This document shows positions 1 through 6,507 of a DNA stretch of 12,284 nucleotides, piece after piece. The stretch is from positions 1-12,284 of the forward strand of contig WJKD01000187.1 of assembly GCA_014729315.1 (NCBI GenBank), given 5' to 3'. This stretch comes from Promethearchaeota archaeon (GTDB taxonomy: Archaea; Asgardarchaeota; Lokiarchaeia; Sigynarchaeales; SOKP01). Every line of letters begins with the position of its first letter. Within the stretch, counting starts at the first letter, position 1. The translations under genes were made by a program, and so were the position numbers. Below the pieces are notes generated by a model, which did not search any database, was not told where the DNA came from, and saw only the letters and a list, made by a program, of their open reading frames with translations.

Positions 1-85
1 TCTCTGTTTTGCGCTGTATTACTTTATCTATTTGTTTCGAATTTTTAATATTTTTTAGCTCATTATCGTTATTGTGAGACGACAT
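1..85 (-). CDS. Possible 5' end of a minus-strand gene, truncated by the window edge
   Basis: Reading leftwards from an ATG whose complement is at 83-85, 28 codons stay open up to the window edge. The residues are hydrophilic and begin MSSHNNDNELKNIKNSKQ. In DNA this AT-rich an open run of that length is uncommon but not rare. The stretch is also visibly richer in G+C than the adjoining 86-357 region. It would be transcribed divergently from the glycyl-radical enzyme gene. No GTGA motif or clear TATA box lies upstream, and no family can be recognised from so short a segment. It could equally be non-coding. Confidence 0.4.
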   Translation of the reverse strand, partial: MSSHNNDNELKNIKNSKQIDKVIQRKTE

Positions 86-282
86 AATGTAAATAATAAT
101 CTATCTTTAATGCTTTTCAAAATATCTTAAATAATTTCTTATGAAAAATAATATACCTTCCTAATTTAAAATTTAGAGTAACATTTAAAGAATTGGACAT
201 TTAAACCAAATACAATTTTTCTGAATATTAATTAAATTTACTTTTTTTTATACATTTAATTTATTTATAAATAGGGTAAACA

Positions 283-290
283 TTTAAATA
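283..290 (+). promoter_or_regulatory. Archaeal TATA box (TTTAAATA) for the glycyl-radical enzyme operon
   Basis: The octamer TTTAAATA is an exact match to the archaeal TATA consensus and follows GTAAACA, which resembles a purine/A-rich BRE. Transcription starting about 25 bases downstream would give a leader of about 45 bases that includes the GTGA motif at 348-351. The candidate at 324-331 would start transcription beyond that motif, so I prefer this one. Confidence 0.45.
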
Positions 291-347
291 TAATGATGAA
301 ACTATCAACAATAATACAATTCGTTTATATCAAAAATAAATTTGGAC

Positions 348-351
348 GTGA
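348..351 (+). promoter_or_regulatory. GTGA ribosome-binding motif supporting a TTG start at 358
   Basis: GTGA is complementary to the conserved 16S rRNA 3' end and sits 6 bases before the TTG at 358. The same motif lies 5 bases before the ATG at 4658 and 6 bases before the ATG at 11173. The ATG at 354 is out of frame: it reads seven codons and stops, and it would be only 2 bases from the motif. The in-frame TGA at 349-351 rules out any start further upstream. Confidence 0.5.
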
Positions 352-357
352 TTATGT

Positions 358-3324
358 TTGGGAACATTTATTTTTAGATTGATTTTAAAATTATTTAAAA
401 AAAGACTTGAAAAACCAGAGTTTAATGTTGAGATATACAACAAAGAGACAGGATATGCTTTTAATTCAAAAATTCTTTTTACAACAGAGGATGAAAAAGA
501 GTCTTTTCACCTCATTTTTAAAAATGGTGTAGTAGAGATAAATAAAGGAGATATCCCAGATCCCACTGTTAAATTAATTTTCAAAAGTGATAAAGATCTT
601 GGAAAATTATACAGAATTAATCCACAAGATCAATTAGTTATGCTATTGAAAAATCGAATGAGATATGAAGGCAATATGGTCGATGTTATGAAGTTTTCCT
701 TCCTAACAGGACTAGTTTTGCAAAACCATCGGAAAAAATTTCAAAAAAGATTTAATAAATCGGAAAGACCAGATCTATTAGATTTTGAAGACTATATTCA
801 TCATAATAAGAGAAACAGTGTTGAGAGAAACTTAAAGAACAAATCAATATCTTATCAAGTAGATGAGGCTAAACATTTAAAAGACCCATACCTGGGAGAC
901 TATGGTCTAAAGGATTTTGATAGATTAAGTTATCTAAAGTATAGGTTGTTTAATACTCAAGGAGAGGTATGTACAGAAAGGGCTAAACTAATCACCGATT
1001 ACTGCAGAGAACATGGATTTTTAAATGAAGATGGAAATAAGGACAGTCCAGTATTGAGACAAGGAAAAATAATAAATCATATCCTTACCAATAAAAAACC
1101 AATAATTCACAATTTTCACTTAATCCCGGGTTCTACTACTACAAAAGAAAAAGGTGTATTACTTTTTCCCGAGACTGGAGCTATCTTATTGTGGCCTGAA
1201 TTATATACTATTGATCAAAGAGAACTAAATCCTTACTCCATTACTCAGAAGGATATTGATATTCTTAATTACGAAGTATTTCCATATTGGTCTAGTCGAA
1301 ATATCCGTGAATATTGTAGAAAAGTAAACAACAACCCTCTCTGTCAACAAATGGATGAAGTATGGGTTTTGTATTTCATGTGGAAGACAACAGCAATTTC
1401 TCATACTATACCTAACTTTCAAATGGTTTTAGAAAAAGGATTAAAAAGTATAATAGATGAAGCAACTGAAAAGCAAAAGAATACTAAAGATAAAGAAGAT
1501 TTTTATAGTAGTTTAATATTAGCACTTCAAGGAATTCTAAATTATGCGAATAATTTAAGCAAAGAGGCATCAAGGCAGGCAAATGAAATAAGTAATGATT
1601 CTTCAAAGTATTTAATTGACAGAAAAAAGGAACTTAACAATATTTCAAAAATCTGTAAAAAAATACCTGCGAGTCCCACCGAATCGCTTCACGAAGCATT
1701 AATTTCTATTTGGATAACATTTTTATGCTTGCATCACGAAAATATGAATGCGGGTCTATCCCTTGGTCGCTTGGATCAATTGCTTCAGCCTTATTTTGAA
1801 ATGGATATTAAAAAAGCTAAAAATGAAATAGAAAGGAAAGAGATAATAAAGAATTCAATAGATCTAACTGGAGAATTCTTATTAAACGCCGCAGACCACT
1901 TACCATGCGTTCCAGACGCGGGAAACTACTTATTTGGAGGTGCTTCTGCTACACAAGCAGCAACTATTGGTGGAGTTGACGAAAAAGGAAACAACGCTGT
2001 GACTGATATGACTTATATTATTTTAAAAACAGTAGAAATGCTTGGATTACGCGATCCTAACTTCAACGCACGATATCATCCGGAAAAAAATTCAAATGAA
2101 TTTTTAGAAAGGTTAGTAGAAGTAAATATTAATACATCAGCTACACCATCAATCCATAACGATGAGTTAATGATCGAAGCCTTAACCATACAAGAATTTC
2201 CTGTGTCTGCTGCCAGGACTTGGGCTGCTACTGGCTGCGTCGAACCATCTATTTGCGGGAAACACTATGGTCATACAAACTGCATGCTTTTAAACACTGT
2301 CGCCCCTATGGAAATGGTTTTAAATAACGGATATCATCCAGTTATAAGTGAAATCAAAAGAATCGGTCCAGAAACTGGAAATCTAGACTCCTTTCAAACA
2401 TATGAAGAATTCCTCAATGCATATAAGGAACAACTTCACTTTCTTGATGATAAATCGGTCGAATATAACAATATGTTAGGAGAAATCCATCAAAAGTTAA
2501 AACCAACTCCATTGTTGAGTTCTTTAATTGACGGTCCGTTAGAAAAGGGTATTGATCTTGTTAATGGCGGAGCAATCTACAACACTTCGGGCGTTGCACT
2601 TGTGGGTTTAACGGATGTAATTGATAGCTTAAATGTTATTAAAAAATTGGTGTATGACCAAAAGGTCATAAATTTAAAAGACCTTAACAAATTTGTGAAA
2701 AATAATTTCGAATCCGAAGAAGGGAGAAAAATACATCAACTAATAAATAACATTCCAAAATTTGGATCAAATGATCCAGATACAATAAAGATTGCTCAAG
2801 ATTTGATAGATTTTCTTTATGATGATTTCTTATCTTACGAACATTATAGAGGCGGAAAATATCTTGTTGGATTTTGGAGCATGAGCAATCATGTTGCGTT
2901 TGGAACTCTATCAGGAGCTTTACCGAGTGGTAGAAAAGCTTTCAAACCCTTTACTCCGGGATTAACTCCCGCACCTAATGATAAGGATGAATTAATCCAA
3001 AATATACATTCCGTGGCAAGCTTAGATGCAAAAAAAATGCCTAATAATTTAGCTTTTAATATAAAATTAGTGCCAAATCAATTTGACACTCACGACGAGA
3101 CATTAAATCATTTCAGAACCTATGTAAAAAGCTATTTTGATTTAGGGGGAATGCAAATGCAATTCAATGTAGTTGATTCAGGAACTTTAAAGGATGCGAT
3201 GAATAATCCAATGGATTATAGTTGGTTACTCGTTAGAATTAGTGGTTATAGTGCATATTTTGTGGATCTAAATAAAGACATGCAATTAGAACTTATTGAG
3301 CGTACAGAATATGCCACTCATTAA
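358..3324 (+). CDS. SCP2-like domain fused to a glycyl-radical enzyme (PFL-like family, substrate unknown)
   Basis: Residues 188-988 form a full glycyl-radical enzyme. Diagnostic features are SLGRLDQ (468-474), an IGGVDEKGNNA loop (from 537), the thiyl-radical cysteine C627 in GCVEP (626-630), and the glycyl loop RISGYSAYF with G963, 25 residues from the C-terminus. A single Cys followed by Val-Glu excludes classical pyruvate formate-lyase, which has adjacent cysteines. It instead resembles dehydratases, C-N/C-S lyases and arylacetate decarboxylases, where that Glu is a base. Residues about 22-130 resemble an SCP2 sterol/lipid-binding domain (the pattern FHLIFKNGVVEINKG, then acidic/aliphatic strands, then YEGNMVDVMKF). 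They are preceded by a basic amphipathic helix, about residues 4-17, and joined by a charged linker. The family is usually about 780-850 residues, so the extra length is this fusion. The start is TTG because a stop precedes it in frame and GTGA lies 6 bases upstream; the first in-frame ATG is residue 101. The activase gene follows after 51 bases. The substrate is not assignable. The fold and radical mechanism are near certain; the SCP2 call is good but untested. Confidence 0.93.
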   Translation: MGTFIFRLILKLFKKRLEKPEFNVEIYNKETGYAFNSKILFTTEDEKESFHLIFKNGVVEINKGDIPDPTVKLIFKSDKDLGKLYRINPQDQLVMLLKNRMRYEGNMVDVMKFSFLTGLVLQNHRKKFQKRFNKSERPDLLDFEDYIHHNKRNSVERNLKNKSISYQVDEAKHLKDPYLGDYGLKDFDRLSYLKYRLFNTQGEVCTERAKLITDYCREHGFLNEDGNKDSPVLRQGKIINHILTNKKPIIHNFHLIPGSTTTKEKGVLLFPETGAILLWPELYTIDQRELNPYSITQKDIDILNYEVFPYWSSRNIREYCRKVNNNPLCQQMDEVWVLYFMWKTTAISHTIPNFQMVLEKGLKSIIDEATEKQKNTKDKEDFYSSLILALQGILNYANNLSKEASRQANEISNDSSKYLIDRKKELNNISKICKKIPASPTESLHEALISIWITFLCLHHENMNAGLSLGRLDQLLQPYFEMDIKKAKNEIERKEIIKNSIDLTGEFLLNAADHLPCVPDAGNYLFGGASATQAATIGGVDEKGNNAVTDMTYIILKTVEMLGLRDPNFNARYHPEKNSNEFLERLVEVNINTSATPSIHNDELMIEALTIQEFPVSAARTWAATGCVEPSICGKHYGHTNCMLLNTVAPMEMVLNNGYHPVISEIKRIGPETGNLDSFQTYEEFLNAYKEQLHFLDDKSVEYNNMLGEIHQKLKPTPLLSSLIDGPLEKGIDLVNGGAIYNTSGVALVGLTDVIDSLNVIKKLVYDQKVINLKDLNKFVKNNFESEEGRKIHQLINNIPKFGSNDPDTIKIAQDLIDFLYDDFLSYEHYRGGKYLVGFWSMSNHVAFGTLSGALPSGRKAFKPFTPGLTPAPNDKDELIQNIHSVASLDAKKMPNNLAFNIKLVPNQFDTHDETLNHFRTYVKSYFDLGGMQMQFNVVDSGTLKDAMNNPMDYSWLLVRISGYSAYFVDLNKDMQLELIERTEYATH

Positions 3325-3331
3325 ATCTTTT

Positions 3332-3355
3332 AAAAAGAATTCTAAAAATCTTTTT
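3332..3355 (+). terminator. Weak AT hairpin between the glycyl-radical enzyme and its activase
   Basis: AAAAAGA (3332-3338) and TCTTTTT (3349-3355) are inverted repeats around a 10-base loop, and the right arm is a T-tract. It might attenuate transcription between the enzyme and the activase, giving more enzyme than activase, or it may simply reflect AT richness. The 51-base gap has no obvious ribosome binding site for the next gene. Confidence 0.2.
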
Positions 3356-3375
3356 CTATTCATTTAATTATACAT

Positions 3376-4269
3376 ATGAAAGCTTTAATCACAGATATAA
3401 AAAGAAACTCTTTAGATGACGGTCCGGGAGTAAGATCTGTTACTTTTTTTAAAGGCTGTCCGCTAAGGTGTGTTTGGTGTCAAAACCCAGAAACGCAATC
3501 CGTTTATCAAGAAATTCATTTTGACTATGAGGTGTGCGTACAATGTCATGAATGCAAAAATATTTGTCCTGTTGAGGCTATCGAATTTTCAAATTTTTAT
3601 CCTATAAATAAAAAAATTTGTAATTATTGTGGAAAATGTGTTAGATCGTGTGAGATGGAAGCGTTGAAATTTGTCGGAAAGACCTACAATCTCCAGGAAC
3701 TACTTGATTTAATTCTTCTTGATAAGATTTTTTATCAAAATTCTGGTGGTGGAATAACGCTTTCAGGTGGAGAACCAACGATGCAAGTGAGATTTTTACA
3801 TGAGTTACTTAAAAAGGTCAAAGAAAATAGTATTCATGTATGTTTAGAAACCTGTGGTTTTTTTAAAACTAAAGAATTTTTTGAAAAAATCTTACCGTTC
3901 GTAGATGTGATTTATTTTGATTTAAAAATTTTTGATGAGATGGAACATAAAAAATATTGCGGAGTTTCTAACAAATTGATTCTCCAAAATTTTGAAAGAT
4001 TACTCGCTGAAGAATCAATAACTGTATTGCCTCGAATTCCTCTGATTCCTAGCATAACAACAAATAAGGAAAATTTACTTAATTGGGTTAATTATTTAGA
4101 GAAATTTAATATTAAAAAGATTGGACTTCTGCCATATAATCCTTTATGGTTATCAAAAATGAAACATCTTGGCCATGATTTTGTATACTATCATAAAAAA
4201 TGGTTGAGCGACAAGGAAAAAAATCTTATTAAGAATATTTTTTCACAATTTGAGTTTAGAAATTTTTAG
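3376..4269 (+). CDS. Glycyl-radical enzyme activating enzyme (radical SAM, with 2x[4Fe-4S] ferredoxin-like insert)
   Basis: This 297-residue protein should reductively cleave S-adenosylmethionine to place the radical on G963 of the enzyme encoded just upstream. It has the radical-SAM motif CxxxCxxC at C28, C32 and C35 in FFKGCPLRCVWCQNPE, and the SAM-binding GGGITLSGGEP at 124-134. Between them lie two CxxCxxCxxxC motifs (C54/57/60/64 and C82/85/88/92) that should bind two auxiliary [4Fe-4S] clusters. This insert is typical of activases of dehydratase, choline-lyase, decarboxylase and arylsuccinate-synthase type enzymes and is absent from classical pyruvate formate-lyase activase, which agrees with the active site of its partner. 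The length is normal for the family and all cysteines are intact. The ATG lies directly before DDGPGVR-type family sequence, so the start is well placed. No Shine-Dalgarno is visible, and translation may depend on the upstream gene. Confidence 0.95.
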   Translation: MKALITDIKRNSLDDGPGVRSVTFFKGCPLRCVWCQNPETQSVYQEIHFDYEVCVQCHECKNICPVEAIEFSNFYPINKKICNYCGKCVRSCEMEALKFVGKTYNLQELLDLILLDKIFYQNSGGGITLSGGEPTMQVRFLHELLKKVKENSIHVCLETCGFFKTKEFFEKILPFVDVIYFDLKIFDEMEHKKYCGVSNKLILQNFERLLAEESITVLPRIPLIPSITTNKENLLNWVNYLEKFNIKKIGLLPYNPLWLSKMKHLGHDFVYYHKKWLSDKEKNLIKNIFSQFEFRNF

Positions 4270-4331
4270 TATGTTTATACCTCAATCATTTCTTAAATAT
4301 TATCAAATCAAGTAAAACATTTACTAATCAG

Positions 4332-4358
4332 CTAATATTGCTAATGTTTAAATATTAG
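4332..4358. repeat. 8-bp perfect inverted repeat overlapping a TATA-like octamer
   Basis: CTAATATT (4332-4339) and AATATTAG (4351-4358) are perfect inverted repeats separated by 11 bases. The right arm overlaps the TATA-like octamer at 4347-4354. This arrangement would suit an operator that blocks TBP binding or a small hairpin. In DNA this AT-rich, chance is a real alternative. Confidence 0.35.
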
Positions 4359-4596
4359 GATCTTTTATATACATTAAAATATAAATTAAGATTATCTAAT
4401 TATAAAATAATCAGTTCATCTGGAGTAGATTGCGATGAAATAAACTCTTAAGGACATGGTTATTAAGATTTATTTCAGAGAAATTTATTAAACCCTTTGT
4501 ATGGACTAAACAACTATTAAATTGATAGAAATTAAAGAATAAAAAAAGCTAGCTAAAATTATCAACCCACACTTAAAAAAAGCCAAAATCCTTACA

Positions 4597-4604
4597 TTTA
4601 TAAA
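4597..4604 (+). promoter_or_regulatory. Archaeal TATA box (TTTATAAA) for the first seven-helix protein gene
   Basis: TTTATAAA, continuing as TTTATAAATA, lies about 57 bases before the ATG at 4658. A start about 25 bases downstream would give a leader of roughly 30 bases that includes the GTGA motif at 4649-4652. No canonical BRE is evident upstream. Confidence 0.4.
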
Positions 4605-4648
4605 TAAAATCCACTATATCATCTTTATAAAAATAATATAAGTAAAAA

Positions 4649-4652
4649 GTGA
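4649..4652 (+). promoter_or_regulatory. GTGA ribosome-binding motif supporting the ATG start at 4658
   Basis: The context AAAAAGTGAAAAA recurs before the acyl-CoA dehydrogenase start at 11173. Here GTGA ends 5 bases before the ATG at 4658. The GTG at 4649 is itself an in-frame possible start, adding three residues, but reading it as part of the ribosome-binding site fits the other genes better. Confidence 0.45.
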
Positions 4653-4657
4653 AAAAT

Positions 4658-5389
4658 ATGGCAGAATTGTTCTCATTTGTGTCTCTTATTTATTATATTG
4701 GTTTGATGGTTTATGTTTTCTTCCTTTTGCTCCTTTCTACTTTGTTCTTTAGGAAATATCTTCAATATAAGTATCGTGAATTATTCTTATTCGGATTAAG
4801 CTTCTTCATATTAGCTGGCGTGGTATACATTCCGTTTGTAATCTCAATTTTCATGCTTTTAATTCTGGGTCAAGGTTTAGATTTATTCGTACATGCGGTT
4901 GCAATTGGTTTTTCTCCAATCATTGTTTTAACTTATTTAGCTGCCATGAGTGAATTAATTTTTAAAGATAAGCAGAAATTAATTCTGACAATCATTGCCG
5001 TTCTAGTTGCGATAATAGAAATTATTCATTTTTATATACTCTTTGTATACGGTCCTTCGTATTTGGGCTACAAATGGGAAGACGGGGTCTCTGTAAGTTG
5101 GTATCCCTTTGTAATTTTTTATTTAGCGATTACTTTGCTGATTTTCATTATAAGCTCATCAATATTTGCTTATAAAGCATACCGTACAAATGATGAAGAA
5201 AACAAGTTAAAAGGGATTATTTTATTCCTTGCCAGTATTTTCTTCCTGTTTGGATCTTTATTTGAGAGCGTAATTGTCTTGACAGGTTTCTTAAGTCCCA
5301 TAACAAGAATTCTCCAAATCCTAGGTGCGTCATTATATTACATTGGGTTTACATTACCTAAGAAAATAAAGAAATTATTTCTGGAATGA
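4658..5389 (+). CDS. Seven-helix membrane protein of unknown function (paralogue of the next gene)
   Basis: The 243-residue protein is hydrophobic almost throughout, with seven predicted membrane segments at about residues 8-32, 42-70, 74-98, 107-131, 149-173, 185-209 and 214-233. Short charged loops carry FKDKQK (after helix 3) and YRTNDEENKLK (after helix 5), and a basic tail PKKIKKLF ends the chain. The positive loops suggest that those sides face the cytoplasm. There is no kinase, transporter or catalytic motif and no signal peptide beyond the first helix. The layout recalls the seven-helix sensor modules found at the N-terminus of archaeal histidine kinases, here without an output domain. 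That is an inference and no family is firmly recognised. The next gene encodes a related protein. If the GTG at 4649 is used, the product has 246 residues. Confidence 0.82.
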   Translation: MAELFSFVSLIYYIGLMVYVFFLLLLSTLFFRKYLQYKYRELFLFGLSFFILAGVVYIPFVISIFMLLILGQGLDLFVHAVAIGFSPIIVLTYLAAMSELIFKDKQKLILTIIAVLVAIIEIIHFYILFVYGPSYLGYKWEDGVSVSWYPFVIFYLAITLLIFIISSSIFAYKAYRTNDEENKLKGIILFLASIFFLFGSLFESVIVLTGFLSPITRILQILGASLYYIGFTLPKKIKKLFLE

Positions 5390-5403
5390 TTTTAATTAAC
5401 ACA

Positions 5404-5440
5404 TTTTTTTTATTCAACTCGCTTCTTTTTTTATGTTTTT
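5404..5440 (+). terminator. T-tract terminator after the first seven-helix protein
   Basis: Three T-tracts (8 bases at 5404, 7 at 5426 and 5 at 5436) lie within 40 bases, just after the stop codon at 5387-5389. Archaeal RNA polymerase terminates at such U-tracts without needing a hairpin. This suggests that the next gene has its own promoter, probably in the AT-rich 5520-5595 stretch. Confidence 0.5.
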
Positions 5441-5611
5441 AATTTCTCTTTAAAAATTGAAATATAGATTCATTCCTAACAACTTCAAATTTATCTTAGA
5501 AGAAAAAATCCTTTTGGAAAAAAATTTAAATCAAAGAGTTAAATAGCATTCAAATCAATATATTTCTATTAAAACACATAATTAACTATTTATAGACTAT
5601 AGGATGATTCT

Positions 5612-6367
5612 ATGGAGCTTAGTTTTATAACTCAGATTAATGCATTTTTTATGTTAATAGCGTTGATATTCGTATCACTTTTGGCATTTCACATTCTCGT
5701 AAGAGCAATAAAAAAAAAAGAACGTAATCTATACGTGTTATTTATTACCTTTAGCACAGCCATCACTCCATGGGTTCCTGGTGTAATTGATTATGTCTTT
5801 TGGTTATTTACAAACGATTTAGTTCTCTCATACGAACTATATATTATAATTGGAACTGCTTTTATACCTTTTGCCTTCCTAGGTTGGTTATATATATATT
5901 TATCAACAGTTTTTCAAAAAAAAAAATATCTCATTTTTTCATTATATAGCATAATTTTAATTTTGTTTGAAATTATGTTATTCTTCTATTTATATTTCGC
6001 ACCTAACGCCCCAGTAATGGAATTATTGCCTATTGTTATACAGCAGAAGCTTGATCATTATTATCGTGGCTTAATTTTAATATTTACAATTATAGTTGTT
6101 TTATCTACAGTTGTATCCGGAATCCATTTCGGGGTTAGAACAATTAGAACCCCAGGTTTATCTAATACGATTAAAAATATTAAATGGAGAGGTAGATTTA
6201 TTACCATTGCGTTTTGTTTTTATATTTTTACAATCCCTGACTGTATAATAGATGATCAGCTAATCCTTCTCCCCATGAGGATTCTATGCATGTTTATATT
6301 TTTCTTTTTATATGGTGGGTTTGTGATGCCAAAATGGTTAAGAAAGATATTAAAATTAGAAAGGTAA
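5612..6367 (+). CDS. Seven-helix membrane protein of unknown function (tandem paralogue)
   Basis: The 251-residue protein has seven predicted membrane segments at about 10-31, 39-65, 75-98, 106-130, 152-175, 194-215 and 219-239. It shares with its upstream neighbour a sequence of landmarks at nearly the same spacing: a FIP/FSP motif in helix 3, FQKKKYLI against FKDKQKLI after it, an Arg-Thr pair (179-180) after helix 5, an Arg-Ile-Leu at the start of helix 7, and a GF-x-x-P-K basic tail. This supports ancient duplication. Acidic residues after helix 6 (IPDCIIDDQ) are specific to this copy. No enzymatic or transport motif is visible. The start ATG follows AGGATGATTCT, a loose Shine-Dalgarno match. 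Two long A-runs lie in the loop codons at about 5711 and 5918; the frame is intact through both. The role may be sensory or structural but is unknown. Confidence 0.82.
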   Translation: MELSFITQINAFFMLIALIFVSLLAFHILVRAIKKKERNLYVLFITFSTAITPWVPGVIDYVFWLFTNDLVLSYELYIIIGTAFIPFAFLGWLYIYLSTVFQKKKYLIFSLYSIILILFEIMLFFYLYFAPNAPVMELLPIVIQQKLDHYYRGLILIFTIIVVLSTVVSGIHFGVRTIRTPGLSNTIKNIKWRGRFITIAFCFYIFTIPDCIIDDQLILLPMRILCMFIFFFLYGGFVMPKWLRKILKLER

Positions 6368-6458
6368 TAAACCACAGTACTCAGTATCTCTATGATTAAC
6401 CTCCCTTCGTTATATTAATTAACGCAGCTGAATAATAATTAATTTACCTAAAAATGCT

Positions 6459-6507
6459 AATTTTAGCTTTATTTAAAAATATATTGAGTATATTAAAAGC
6501 TAAAATT
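6459..6507. terminator. Nested hairpin, likely bidirectional terminator between convergent genes
   Basis: AATTTTAGCTTT (6459-6470) and AAAGCTAAAATT (6496-6507) form a perfect 12-bp stem. Inside it AATATA (6478-6483) pairs with TATATT (6489-6494) around a TTGAG loop. The structure sits between the plus-strand membrane-protein gene (stop at 6367) and the minus-strand GH2 gene. The right arm includes the last four codons of GH2, whose stop is at 6493-6495. The symmetric form suits transcripts from both directions. Confidence 0.55.

Larger units (their letters stand above)
86..357. other. AT-rich intergenic region upstream of the glycyl-radical enzyme
   Basis: This region is extremely AT-rich and shows stop codons in all frames. 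It holds the putative TATA box at 283-290 and the GTGA ribosome-binding motif at 348-351. Other TATA-like octamers occur at 264-271 (TTTATAAA) and 324-331 (TTTATATC), so the promoter assignment is not unique. I see no RNA gene and no convincing long inverted repeat here. Confidence 0.5.
4270..4657. other. 388-base intergenic region with two TATA-like boxes and an inverted repeat
   Basis: There is no open frame of note in this stretch. It contains TATA-like octamers at 4347-4354 (TTTAAATA) and 4364-4371 (TTTATATA), an 8-bp inverted repeat (4332-4339 with 4351-4358), and the likely promoter of the membrane-protein gene at 4597-4604. The segment about 4410-4510 is slightly richer in G+C than its flanks and could be a small RNA or a decayed sequence. 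No tRNA, box C/D or H/ACA signature could be established. No clear T-tract terminator follows the activase gene. Confidence 0.4.

Noticed and set aside
1225..1422. 65-codon open frame on the minus strand
   Set aside because: It lies wholly inside the glycyl-radical enzyme coding region, antisense to well-conserved sequence, and its product resembles no known protein.
358..3324. Pyruvate formate-lyase (pflB) assignment
   Set aside because: The adjacent-cysteine active site is missing, C627 is followed by Val-Glu, and the activase carries extra Fe-S cluster motifs not found in the classical pyruvate formate-lyase system.
4430..4510. Possible box C/D small RNA (GCGATGA near 4431 resembling a C box)
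   Set aside because: The C box has a mismatch and no CUGA D box follows at a suitable distance.
5708..5932. Poly-A runs of 10-11 bases in the second seven-helix gene as programmed slippage or frameshift sites
   Set aside because: The frame is intact through both runs and encodes ordinary Lys-rich loops that match the paralogue, so no shift is needed.
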